A stretch of DNA of 25,470 nucleotides from an uncultured Verrucomicrobiales bacterium (GCA_937916135.1 CALFTQ010000080.1:1-25470); one strand, 5' to 3'. Numbered from the stretch's first letter, positions 15,938 to 23,375 are shown. Made by a program: numbers and translations. Notes: a model not told the origin generated them from the sequence alone.

Positions 15938-18190
15938 TTAGCGGGTGTAAACAACAAAGTGGGTGAGGTGCGCAAAATCCGGGGTGGCATTCTGGAACTC
16001 CAGCTTCACCCAGCGGGCGCCGGTCCCCTCCGGGAAGGAGGCCACCCATTCCTTGGGCATGTTCTCCGTCTCGGCGCGTTTGAACCAGGTGGCACCATCC
16101 TCGCTGGTGTAGACAACCGCCTTCTTCATGCGGCCTTCGTTGCCATCCGTCTTGCGGATGATGCAGCCGGTAGCAAAGCCGTGCTTCTCCAGCTCCACAA
16201 TGAAGGTGGGGGTCTGCTCCTTGGCGGTGTGGCACTTACCGCCGGAGGGGGTCATGACGCCCGCATGCAGCGCAGGGCTGTCGTAACCGGGGGAGGAAGA
16301 GATGCGGAACAAGGCCGCCGTGGCAGGCTTGCCTTGCAGCGCGCCGGCCTTCTGCAGCGGAGCCGCCTTGAAATCCGGCTTACCCAAAGCCAGAGCCCCC
16401 TGCGTGAGCGCCTGGAAAGCGGGCGCGGAGCGCGCCTGCTCAGCTGCTATGATGGCTTTGTTATAGGCCGCCAGCATCTTCTTATTGCGGTCGGCAGCGG
16501 CATCATCATCAGTGCCGGAAGCATCAGCCGCGGAAGCCACCTCGGCCGCAGCCGCCGCAAAAGCACGATTGAACAACCGGCTACCTGCCTCAGTGGGTGT
16601 ATAATTCTTCACCGCCCACTCCAGCAGCTGGCCGAACATCGTGCCGTCGCCCCGCTTCATGTGCTCGGTGAACACCACCTTGAGCAGCTTCTCGCGCCCG
16701 GCATCATCTGCCATGGCGGCAGACTGCTCCTCCACCAGCTTATCCGGCTTGAGCGCCCAGCTGGCGGGCGTGAGGGAAAGCGCCTCATGCACCTTGCGGA
16801 ACACATCCAGCCGGTTGCGGTCATCCATGCCGGCTATCACCCCGGCCAGATCAGCCATGGCGTTGGAGGCCGCCATGCCGTGCCCCACATACTGCGGCAG
16901 CATATCCGTCATGAGGTAGGCATAACACTCGCCGGCAGAAATACCGCGCTTCAGCAGCTGCGCATGCAGCCCGGCCCGGAAAAACGGATGCAGCGGTGCT
17001 TCCTCCAGCGCCACGCGCCACATCTTCTCCGCATCGGCATCGCGCACGGCGGCTTCCAGCGCCCGCGCGCAGAAAGACCTGCGGTAGGCAGTCTGAATCT
17101 TCGCATCATCCGCAAAGACCGCCTCCATCAGATTATAGGAAGTAGGGGCCTGATTGCCGAAGATATGGTTGTGCATGCCACCATCCGGGCCACCAAAACC
17201 GCCTATCCATTTGCCGCGCTGCGGTCGCACGGCATACGCACAATGCCCGGGCTGGCCGCAGGTATAGGCCGGAATGCCATGCGCCATGGCCGCCACAGCC
17301 CCCAGGTGCGACATAGCACCACACACGCCGCCATTGAGCAGGGTGCGCTCCGCCTCGCTCTCATCACCGAAAGGCAGGTTATACGCCCCACCCTGCACCG
17401 TATCACCGAACTTGGAAGTGCCGGTATAGGTGGCCGCCCAGCAGGAGATATCGTACTTATCCCAGGGCATATTGATGTTTCTGGCGGCGAACTCATATGA
17501 GGCATCGTCCCAGTCCTGCGCGGGGTTCGCCACCACAAAGCGCAGCTCCCAGGCCTTCAATTTCGGGAAATTCGGGTGCAGATTTCCCTCTGCTGCCTGT
17601 TTCTGAAAAAACGTGTAGCGCCGCACCGGGTTGAACTTAGTCGGCAGCATCTTCGCAATGGCGGGTTCCGGCCAGGTCTCGCCGCCACCCCAGCAGGAAG
17701 CCAGCGCCACAGCCAGCGGCTTGTTCTTCACCTTTCCCTTCTCCTCGCACCAGATGCGGTAGAGGATATCCATACCCAGTGCCTTCTGGTACGGCACCAG
17801 ACCGCAGCTCAGGTAAATCTCCTGCCAGGCCTGGTCATTCGCAAACTCTGCCAGGAAGCGGCATTTCTCCTTATCATCACCGGCCATTTCCGTGAGCACC
17901 CCGGCTCCGGTCACGCGAATCCACTCGTGCATCATCGCCAGGCGCAGTGTCCGCGCATTCACCGGGCTGATATCACCGCACTGCTGCAACTCCGCCACCA
18001 GAGCCTGCTGAGCAGCGGCATAGTCTCCCATTTCCACAGCTTTCAGCACGGCCACCGGCAGCTTGCCGGACTTTTTAGCCAACCTGGTTGTTATCTTCTT
18101 CTGAACAGGCTGAGCTTCTTCCTCTGCCGCGGCGGTCACCAGGACGAGAGAAAACAAACCAAGCATGATTGTACCAGCATGAATTCGCAT
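15938..18190 (-). CDS. Exported transglutaminase-like protein with C-terminal discoidin-like domain
   Basis: The 750-residue protein begins with a signal peptide (MRIHAGTIMLGLFSLVLVTAAAEEE). A helical region leads to a transglutaminase-like core: GGVCGAMSHLGAVAAMAHGIPA with Cys290 and GQPGHCAYAVR with His316, then a Gly-rich stretch (GGFGGPDGGMHNH) that may supply the acidic residue. A long helical middle follows. The last ~110 residues (PALHAGVMTPSGGK, TFIVELEKHGFATGCIIR, VVYTSEDGATWFKRAE, ARWVKLEFQN) have the pattern of an F5/8 C (discoidin-like) carbohydrate-binding domain. It could be a peptidase or amidase on peptidoglycan or host glycoprotein; this is inference. The start at ATG 18190 is set by promoter boxes seven bases upstream; the frame runs on to a TTG at 18211. 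Confidence 0.7.
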   Translation of the reverse strand: MRIHAGTIMLGLFSLVLVTAAAEEEAQPVQKKITTRLAKKSGKLPVAVLKAVEMGDYAAAQQALVAELQQCGDISPVNARTLRLAMMHEWIRVTGAGVLTEMAGDDKEKCRFLAEFANDQAWQEIYLSCGLVPYQKALGMDILYRIWCEEKGKVKNKPLAVALASCWGGGETWPEPAIAKMLPTKFNPVRRYTFFQKQAAEGNLHPNFPKLKAWELRFVVANPAQDWDDASYEFAARNINMPWDKYDISCWAATYTGTSKFGDTVQGGAYNLPFGDESEAERTLLNGGVCGAMSHLGAVAAMAHGIPAYTCGQPGHCAYAVRPQRGKWIGGFGGPDGGMHNHIFGNQAPTSYNLMEAVFADDAKIQTAYRRSFCARALEAAVRDADAEKMWRVALEEAPLHPFFRAGLHAQLLKRGISAGECYAYLMTDMLPQYVGHGMAASNAMADLAGVIAGMDDRNRLDVFRKVHEALSLTPASWALKPDKLVEEQSAAMADDAGREKLLKVVFTEHMKRGDGTMFGQLLEWAVKNYTPTEAGSRLFNRAFAAAAAEVASAADASGTDDDAAADRNKKMLAAYNKAIIAAEQARSAPAFQALTQGALALGKPDFKAAPLQKAGALQGKPATAALFRISSSPGYDSPALHAGVMTPSGGKCHTAKEQTPTFIVELEKHGFATGCIIRKTDGNEGRMKKAVVYTSEDGATWFKRAETENMPKEWVASFPEGTGARWVKLEFQNATPDFAHLTHFVVYTR

Positions 18191-18197
18191 GATGATA

Positions 18198-18227
18198 TGC
18201 ATACACCACAAGCCCCCCCGATGTCAA
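18198..18227 (-). promoter_or_regulatory. Promoter of the two exported-protein genes
   Basis: Minus strand: TTGACA (18227-18222), 18 bp including a run of seven G, TATGCA (18203-18198), seven bases to ATG 18190. A leaderless transcript is predicted. Confidence 0.55.
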
Positions 18228-18279
18228 GACGAATCAGGCGTCAACGCGTACAAATAAAACAATGCCCACGCATGAACTA

Positions 18280-18308
18280 TTGCCAAGCTCAACCATATCT
18301 GCTAGAAT
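18280..18308 (+). promoter_or_regulatory. Promoter of the RlpA-like gene
   Basis: TTGCCA (18280-18285), 17 bp, TAGAAT (18303-18308), six bases to GTG 18315. The predicted start base coincides with the GTG. Confidence 0.6.
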
Positions 18309-18314
18309 GAATGC

Positions 18315-18830
18315 GTGAGAGGGCATTCCCGCATTCTTCTGGTTCTTCTGGCAGCCGGTATCCTGCTGCCGGGCACTTGCTGCAGCTGGCGCAAAAAGCT
18401 GCATTCCGCAGCGCCGCAGGAGGACACCCGCCCGGAACCGAAGCTGAAGATGAAGCCCTACACGGTGAATGGCCGCCGCTACCGCCCCATGGGCATACAG
18501 GAAGCCCTGCAATACCGCGAAGTGGGTGAGGCCTCGCTCTACGAGGGTGGCAACAGCATCGGCGCCCTGGGCGAACGCCTGCGCCGCGGGGCGAAATACG
18601 CGGCACACCGCACCCTGCCCCTGCCCTGCACCGTGCGTATCACCAGCATCTCCACCGGCAAGAGCTGCCTGGTGCGCGTGAACGACCGCGGTCCCTTCCA
18701 CCGCCGCCGCATCATTGATATCAGCCCCGCCGTAGCCCGCGCCATCGGCTTCCACCAGTGGGGGGTGCACCAGGTGGAGGTAGAGGTCGTCTCCGTGGGC
18801 GATGGCCCCAACCAGCGCACTAAAGAGTAA
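18315..18830 (+). CDS. rlpA: RlpA-like septal lytic transglycosylase (DPBB domain)
   Basis: The 171-residue protein has an N-terminal hydrophobic signal (RILLVLLAAGILLPGTCCSW) ending in two cysteines; the lipobox is poor, so lipidation is uncertain. It is followed by a double-psi beta-barrel: GEASLYEGGNS, GERLRRGAKYAAHRTLPLPCTVRIT, TGKSCLVRVNDRGPFHRRRIIDISPAVARAIGF. The His of AAHRTLP and the Asp of VNDRGPF match residues required in Pseudomonas RlpA, and the Glu of GERL is a likely third. The usual G-x-x-T-A-S-G-E motif is altered. There is no C-terminal SPOR domain, so its targeting differs from long RlpA. The GTG start is set by the promoter. A bidirectional terminator follows. Confidence 0.85.
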   Translation: MRGHSRILLVLLAAGILLPGTCCSWRKKLHSAAPQEDTRPEPKLKMKPYTVNGRRYRPMGIQEALQYREVGEASLYEGGNSIGALGERLRRGAKYAAHRTLPLPCTVRITSISTGKSCLVRVNDRGPFHRRRIIDISPAVARAIGFHQWGVHQVEVEVVSVGDGPNQRTKE

Positions 18831-18856
18831 GCCTGATTATCAAAATTGATACGGCT

Positions 18857-18905
18857 TGCACATTTTTCACGGGAGATTTGTGCTCGGCGTGCACATTTTC
18901 CACGG
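18857..18905 (+). repeat. 33-bp-spaced 16-bp direct repeat
   Basis: TGCACATTTTTCACGG (18857-18872) recurs as TGCACATTTTCCACGG (18890-18905), one mismatch apart. It lies between rlpA and the terminator. Its meaning is unknown. Confidence 0.6.
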
Positions 18906-18907
18906 CA

Positions 18908-18937
18908 AAACGGGCACCCGATCAGGTGCCCGTTTAT
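18908..18937. terminator. Bidirectional terminator between rlpA and the ABC operon
   Basis: AAACGGGCACC (18908-18918) pairs with GGTGCCCGTTT (18925-18935) around a six-base loop. A-rich and T-rich flanks allow function on both strands. Confidence 0.85.
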
Positions 18938-18963
18938 ATAAAACACTGTTAATGAGCAACTTC

Positions 18964-19695
18964 TTATCTGATAGAGAAGAAATCGCGGATGCGGGGGTTA
19001 TCACTGGCAGCGATGACGGCGGGCGGGGCATCCACCACGAGCTTGCCATCGGCCAGGAAAACGATGCGGTCGGCCAGTTCCATGGCGAAATCAGTATCAT
19101 GGGAAACCACCAGCATGGTCATGCCGTCCCTGGCGAGCTCGCGCATGAGGTTCTCCACCTCACCCACCATTTCGGGGTCCAGGGCGGAGGTGGGCTCATC
19201 AAAGAGGAGCACCTCGGGGTTCATGGCCAGGGCGCGCACAATGGCCACGCGCTGCTTCTGCCCGCCGGAAAGCTGGGAGGGGTAGGCCTTGGCCTTATCA
19301 CGCAGGCCGATGCGGTGCAGCAGCTGCAGCGCCTGGGACTCAGCCTCGGTGCGGCTCATGAGTCCGCACTTCACCGGGGCCAGGGTGATATTGTCCAGGA
19401 TGGTGAGGTTGGCAAAGAGGTTGAAGTGCTGGAACACCATGCCTACCTTGGCGCGGTAGTGGTTCAGGCCATTCTCACTGCGGTCCACCGGCTGGCCATG
19501 GAAAAGCACCTCGCCGCCCGTGGGGGTCTCCAGGAAATTCATGCAGCGCATCACCGTGCTCTTGCCGGCGCCGCTGGGGCCCAGCAGGAACACCACCTCG
19601 CCCTTCTTCACGCCCACGGACACACCGTCAATCACGCGGTGGTCACCGAATTCCTTCACCAGCTCGCGCACTTCCAATATATTATCAGCGTTCAT
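18964..19695 (-). CDS. Polar amino-acid ABC transporter ATP-binding protein (GlnQ-like)
   Basis: The 243-residue ATPase has Walker A (GPSGAGKST), the Q-loop region (VGMVFQHFNLF), the signature LSGGQKQRVAIVRAL, Walker B (VLLFDEPTSALDPEM) and the switch His (VVSHDTDFA). The DEPTSALDPE-V-V/GEVENLM form is typical of GlnQ/HisP-type importers for polar amino acids. Its ATG lies inside the end of the upstream permease gene (11-bp overlap), so the two are translated together. The substrate cannot be read from the ATPase. The operon ends at the 18908-18937 terminator. Confidence 0.95.
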   Translation of the reverse strand: MNADNILEVRELVKEFGDHRVIDGVSVGVKKGEVVFLLGPSGAGKSTVMRCMNFLETPTGGEVLFHGQPVDRSENGLNHYRAKVGMVFQHFNLFANLTILDNITLAPVKCGLMSRTEAESQALQLLHRIGLRDKAKAYPSQLSGGQKQRVAIVRALAMNPEVLLFDEPTSALDPEMVGEVENLMRELARDGMTMLVVSHDTDFAMELADRIVFLADGKLVVDAPPAVIAASDNPRIRDFFSIR

Positions 19696-21169
19696 TCTTC
19701 TTCAGGGAGTTTTCAAGTTTCTTCAGCAACTGGCTCAGGCACACCACCACCACCAGGTAGGTGAGTGCCACCGCAATAAGCGGCAGGAAAGCATCGTAGG
19801 TCTGGCTGCGGATGATATCGCCACCCTTGGTGAGGTCCTGCAGGGCAATGTAACCACACACGGAAGTCTCCTTCAGCAGCACGATGAACTCATTGCCCAG
19901 CGCCGGCAGCACATTCTTGAACGCCTGCGGCAGGATGACCGAGCGCATGGTGGTGCCATAGCTCAGGCCCAGGCTGCGGCCGGCCTCCATCTGGCCGGAA
20001 TCCACCGCCATGATACCGGAGCGGATGATTTCCGCCACATAGGCGCCGCTGTTCACACCGAAAGCCACGATAGCCACCAGCACCTTGCTCACATCCACCG
20101 AGCCGAAAATCACAAAGTAGATGATGAGCAGCTGCACCACCACCGGCGTACCGCGCACCACCGTCAGGTAGACATGGCACAGGAAGTTGAGCACCTTGTA
20201 GCGGCCGGTCTGGTCATGCGCACTGCGCACCACCGCCACCAGGAAGCCGATGCACAGCCCCATGAGCACCGCACAGGCAGAAATCTCAATCGTGACCAGG
20301 AAACCATCCACCAGGTAGTGCCAGCGGTCGTCCTTCACGAAATTCACCTCAAAGGAATCAGCCAGGCGGGCCCACATTCCCTTGTCCTCCTCAGCCTCCA
20401 CGGCAGGCACCGCCAGCGGCTTGCCATCCTTATCCAGATAGCGGGCCCAGATGGCATCCATGGTGCCGTCCGCCTTCATCTCTGCCATGGTCCGGTTAAT
20501 CATAGCCAGCAACTCCGGCCGGGACTTGCTGACAGCCATGGCGTATTCCTCCGAAACCAGGGCCATGGGCAGGATGCGGATTCCCTTGTTGCGGGCCACG
20601 TGTTCCTCTGCCGGTGCGCTGTCAAGCACCACCGCGTGAATCTTGCCCGTCACCAGCGAGGCCACGGCCAGCGCACCATCCTGGAAGCGCTCCGGCTCCT
20701 GCAGGTTCTCTGTCACGTACATATCGCCCGTGGTGCCGTGCTGCACACCGATGCGCTTGCCCCGCATTGACTCCGGCCCGACGATATCAGAATCCTTACG
20801 CACGATGATGACCTGGTCGGCCTTCACATAGCTGGTGGTGAAATCAATCTGCTTCTTGCGATCCTCTGTCACCGTGATACCGGAAGCCGCCACATCCGCC
20901 TTGCCGGTCTGCACGGCCGCAATCACGGAATCGAAAGCCATATCCTCAATCACCAGCTCCAGATTATTGCGCTTGGCAATCTCTCGCACCATGTCGGCAT
21001 CAATGCCCACAATGCGGCTCCCCTGGTAGAACTCATACGGGGGGAACGTGGCGTTTGTCACCATTATCAGCTTGCCGCGCTCCGACTCTTTCTCCCCGCA
21101 CGAAGTCAGGAAAAGAGCCATGAACGCCAGCATCACTGCCAGCCATTTCTTATATATTATACCGGGCAT
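19685..21169 (-). CDS. Fused amino-acid-binding lipoprotein and ABC permease
   Basis: The 494-residue protein joins two usual subunits. A lipoprotein-type signal (YKKWLAVMLAFMALFLTSC, Cys about 23) is followed by a family 3 solute-binding domain (about 35-260: FPPYEFYQGSRIVGIDADMVREIAKR, DVAASGITVTEDRKKQIDFT, GKRIGVQHGTTGD, VVLDSAP). After a linker comes a HisM/GlnP-type permease (about 285-490) with the EAA loop EAGRSLGLSYGTTMRSVILPQAFKNVLPAL. The aspartate/Arg pattern of the binding domain (TVTEDR) suggests a polar amino acid. The frame extends to GTG 21187, but a TTGCAA/TATTCT promoter lies there, so ATG 21169 is preferred. With the ATPase it makes a complete importer. Confidence 0.92.
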   Translation of the reverse strand: MPGIIYKKWLAVMLAFMALFLTSCGEKESERGKLIMVTNATFPPYEFYQGSRIVGIDADMVREIAKRNNLELVIEDMAFDSVIAAVQTGKADVAASGITVTEDRKKQIDFTTSYVKADQVIIVRKDSDIVGPESMRGKRIGVQHGTTGDMYVTENLQEPERFQDGALAVASLVTGKIHAVVLDSAPAEEHVARNKGIRILPMALVSEEYAMAVSKSRPELLAMINRTMAEMKADGTMDAIWARYLDKDGKPLAVPAVEAEEDKGMWARLADSFEVNFVKDDRWHYLVDGFLVTIEISACAVLMGLCIGFLVAVVRSAHDQTGRYKVLNFLCHVYLTVVRGTPVVVQLLIIYFVIFGSVDVSKVLVAIVAFGVNSGAYVAEIIRSGIMAVDSGQMEAGRSLGLSYGTTMRSVILPQAFKNVLPALGNEFIVLLKETSVCGYIALQDLTKGGDIIRSQTYDAFLPLIAVALTYLVVVVCLSQLLKKLENSLKKNER

Positions 21170-21177
21170 GCGCGTGG

Positions 21178-21206
21178 AGAATACCACAACACCATGCCAT
21201 TTGCAA
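21178..21206 (-). promoter_or_regulatory. Promoter of the amino-acid ABC operon
   Basis: Minus strand: TTGCAA (21206-21201), 17 bp, TATTCT (21183-21178), eight bases to ATG 21169. Confidence 0.5.
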
Positions 21207-21273
21207 AGTTAAAAACAAAAAATGCTCATTTTAAGCATGCGCGGGCATCCTCATTTTCACGTTTCACACCGGA

Positions 21274-21302
21274 TTGACAGGCCTGGCTCCTCATGCTAGA
21301 AT
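21274..21302 (+). promoter_or_regulatory. Strong promoter of the small membrane-protein gene
   Basis: TTGACA (21274-21279), exactly 17 bp, TAGAAT (21297-21302), five bases to ATG 21308. This is the best consensus match in the window and predicts a leaderless transcript. Confidence 0.65.
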
Positions 21303-21307
21303 CAGCC

Positions 21308-21667
21308 ATGGACGCCTACACCCGGAAAGCCTTGACCATCATCATCGCCATCTGCGGACTGTTCGCCTTCCTTTTCCACGAGCATGATACCCTGGCCCGC
21401 TTTGCCCGGATGAGCGGCTACGTGGGCGGCATTGTAGCATTAACCCTGGCGGTAGAACTCTACCTGAGCCTGAAGGTACGAAAACGGAAGCCGGGAAGGC
21501 AGAAAGCTCCCGACGCGGAAAATCACGTCCAGCGAGCCCTCAACATCATGTATGGGCTTGATGACGGTAGCCGGCACTACCGTGACCTGCCCCCCAAAAT
21601 CCGCGAAAAGAGCCTCTTCGGCGGTAAAATGCTGAATAAGCGCCCGTCCGACGATGAAGAACAATAA
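21308..21667 (+). CDS. Small two-helix membrane protein of unknown function
   Basis: The 119-residue protein has two predicted transmembrane helices (about 8-24, ALTIIIAICGLFAFLF, and 36-56, SGYVGGIVALTLAVELYLSL). A highly basic stretch (KVRKRKPGRQK) and a charged, probably cytoplasmic tail ending in DDEEQ follow. No family is recognised. An ATG at 21293 is in frame, but it lies within the promoter spacer just upstream of the -10 box, so ATG 21308 is chosen. It is monocistronic, and repeat copy 2 begins within ten bases of the stop. Confidence 0.6.
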   Translation: MDAYTRKALTIIIAICGLFAFLFHEHDTLARFARMSGYVGGIVALTLAVELYLSLKVRKRKPGRQKAPDAENHVQRALNIMYGLDDGSRHYRDLPPKIREKSLFGGKMLNKRPSDDEEQ

Positions 21668-21669
21668 AG

Positions 21670-21834
21670 CGTTTGAGAACATCTAAAAACTCACTAAATT
21701 GATGTTTGTCGTTGTCGGGGCACGGGACTTCAGTCCCGAAATAACGGTGCTTCCAATCGGGACTGAAGTCCCGTGCTCCGACAGAGTTCCCCCACAAATT
21801 CCAATTTAGTGAGTTTTTAGATGTTCCCGTTTGA
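21670..21834. repeat. Palindromic dispersed repeat, copy 2, with 24-bp terminal inverted repeats
   Basis: The core 21704-21802 is identical to copy 1. It is enclosed by a perfect 24-bp inverted repeat (21677-21700 and 21803-21826; the left arm starts GAACATCTAAAAACTCAC). CGTTTGA stands directly outside on both sides (21670-21676 and 21828-21834), as a 7-bp target duplication would. The unit is about 151 bp and codes for nothing. The outer arms differ in sequence from those of copy 1, although both pairs are complementary. Confidence 0.8.
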
Positions 21835-21885
21835 TACTAATCGAGAGCCGATGAAGTCCCCGCATTAGCTCTTACTCCCTAATCC

Positions 21886-22659
21886 TTAATCCTTCTTAAT
21901 ACTGGCGCTCATGAGCTCGGCCACCTTGCGGCCGCTCATGAGCATGCCGCCGAAGATGGGGCCCATGCGGAAGCTGCCGCTCACGCCATTGGCAGCCATG
22001 CCGGAGACGAAGAGACCGGGGTAAATCTCCTTGGTGTTATCGATGGTGGAGCGCTCGCCCTCGGCGGCATCCATGCTCATCTCACCCACCACACCGCCGG
22101 TGGGGGTATCGAGCTTCACGCCGTTCTTGCGGGCCACGGTGCGGGCAATCTCGCAATCGTGGCCGGTGGCATCGAGCACGGTTTTCGAAAGCAGCGTGAG
22201 GGGGTCCACATGCAGGCCCTCGCGCAGCACGGGGGTCCAGTTCACGACCACACCGCCCACGCGACCCTGCTTGTACACCACATCCTCCACTGAGTAGCAG
22301 TTGAAGATGGTGGCACCCGCCTTGGTGGCCTGGTAGAGCAGACCTGCCGTGGCATGCACCGAGTCCACGATGTAGGTCCCCTCCTGGTACGGACGGTAGG
22401 AAAGCTCCAGTTCCTCCACGATGGGCATGGCCTCTTCCTGCACCACGATGTCATTGAACATCATCGCGCCGCCCCACATGCCACCGCCGGGGGAAAGCTT
22501 GCGGTCCAGCAGCGCCACCTTGTGCCCGGCCTTGGCCAGATAATAAGCAGCCACGATACCGGAAGGCCCACCGCCCACGATGGCGGCATCCAGCTGCAGG
22601 CAGGAGGAAAGTTTACCGAAATAGGACTCAATAATACCACGGGAGATAAGCGTTTCCAT
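21886..22659 (-). CDS. thi4: Sulfide-dependent thiazole synthase, Thi4 family
   Basis: Thi4 makes the ADP-thiazole precursor of thiamin from NAD and glycine in the cytoplasm. The 257-residue product has an N-terminal FAD/NAD fold (DAAIVGGGPSGIVAAYYLA, then VALLDRKLSPGGGMWGGAMMFN) and the C-terminal motifs GVVGEMSMDAAEGERSTIDNT and GLFVSGMAANGVSGSFRMGPIFGGMLMSG. In the GHD block (DATGHDCEIARTVARKNG) the position of the yeast sulphur-donor Cys205 appears to be Val, so the protein should be the catalytic, sulfide-using type rather than the single-turnover type. A longer TTG-started frame begins on the -35 box, and ATG 22659 is right. It is divergent from thiE, with 86 bp between the starts. Confidence 0.92.
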   Translation of the reverse strand: METLISRGIIESYFGKLSSCLQLDAAIVGGGPSGIVAAYYLAKAGHKVALLDRKLSPGGGMWGGAMMFNDIVVQEEAMPIVEELELSYRPYQEGTYIVDSVHATAGLLYQATKAGATIFNCYSVEDVVYKQGRVGGVVVNWTPVLREGLHVDPLTLLSKTVLDATGHDCEIARTVARKNGVKLDTPTGGVVGEMSMDAAEGERSTIDNTKEIYPGLFVSGMAANGVSGSFRMGPIFGGMLMSGRKVAELMSASIKKD

Positions 22660-22666
22660 GTCTGCA

Positions 22667-22695
22667 AATGTACACTGGCCGCCCTCATCTGTCAA
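22667..22695 (-). promoter_or_regulatory. thi4 promoter, leaderless
   Basis: Minus strand: TTGACA (22695-22690), 17 bp, TACATT (22672-22667), seven bases to ATG 22659. There is no room for a TPP riboswitch. Confidence 0.6.
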
Positions 22696-22709
22696 CGCCG
22701 TTTTTTGAC

Positions 22710-22738
22710 TTGCAATGAAGCCGCATTTCAGGGAAAAT
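22710..22738 (+). promoter_or_regulatory. thiE promoter, leaderless
   Basis: TTGCAA (22710-22715), 17 bp, GAAAAT (22733-22738), seven bases to ATG 22746. Confidence 0.45.
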
Positions 22739-22745
22739 CAAGCGC

Positions 22746-23375
22746 ATGAAAAAGCAGGTTCCGGCAGATGCCCGTTTGTACGGGATTGTTGATATGGGCT
22801 ACGTGAGCCCGGAGGATGTGGAGCAAGTCACCACCGCCCTGCTGCAAGGCGGCATCCGCATCCTGCAGCTGCGTGCCAAAGGCGTGGCGCTCGATGTGGT
22901 GGAAGCGCTGGCGCGGCGCATGCAGCCGCTCTGCCGCGCGGCGGGCGCCATCTTTGTGCTGAATGATTACCCCGAAATGGCCGCCCGCATCGGGGCCGAT
23001 GCCGTGCATGTGGGCCAGGACGGCGGCACTCTGGAGGCCGTCCGCGCCATCGTGGGGCCGGATATGCTCATCGGCCGCTCCACCCATAGCCCGGAGCAGG
23101 CGCTGGCCGCCGTGGCCGAAGGGGCAGACTACATCGGCTTCGGCCCGCTCTTCCCCACCGGCACCAAGCCCGGACGCCCCGCCATCGGCCTGCAGGATAT
23201 CGCCACCGTGCAGGCGCAGCTGGGCGATTTCCCCATGTTCTGCATCGGCGGCATCAACGGCAGCACCCTGCCCGCCGTGCTCGCCGCCGGCGCCCGCCGC
23301 GTAGTCATCGTCTCCTGGCTGCTGCAGCAGGCGGACGTGGCCGCGGCTGCGCGAAACGTGATTGCACTGCTGTAA
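22746..23375 (+). CDS. thiE: Thiamine-phosphate synthase
   Basis: ThiE couples the pyrimidine pyrophosphate with thiazole phosphate to give thiamin phosphate. The 209-residue TIM barrel has LYGIVDMGY at the first strand, GGIRILQLRAKG (Gln/Arg phosphate-binding region), AIFVLNDYPEMAARIGADAVHVGQDG, LIGRSTHSPEQALAA, the ADYIGFGPLFPTGTKPG loop and FCIGGINGSTLPAVLAAGARRVVIVSW near the end. This is the full motif set at the usual length. It is divergent from thi4 and convergent with pheT, with a shared terminator and a solo repeat arm between. No other thiamin genes lie in the window. Confidence 0.95.
   Translation: MKKQVPADARLYGIVDMGYVSPEDVEQVTTALLQGGIRILQLRAKGVALDVVEALARRMQPLCRAAGAIFVLNDYPEMAARIGADAVHVGQDGGTLEAVRAIVGPDMLIGRSTHSPEQALAAVAEGADYIGFGPLFPTGTKPGRPAIGLQDIATVQAQLGDFPMFCIGGINGSTLPAVLAAGARRVVIVSWLLQQADVAAAARNVIALL

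Noticed and set aside
15959..17500. 513-codon plus-strand frame within the exported-protein genes
   Set aside because: The sequence is rich in Arg, His, Gln and Leu without motifs, and it lies opposite the transglutaminase-like gene, which has a signal peptide and conserved residues.
19520..20770. 416-codon frame opposite the ABC importer
   Set aside because: It is a His/Gln-rich shadow of the fused permease gene and has no domain.
13437..21802. CRISPR array suggested by repeated palindromes
   Set aside because: The two copies are about 8 kb apart, there are no regularly spaced units and no cas genes, and the repeat is a long nested hairpin.
22660..22745. TPP riboswitch for thi4 or thiE
   Set aside because: The 86-bp gap is filled by two divergent promoters that end next to the start codons, and no THI-box elements are visible.
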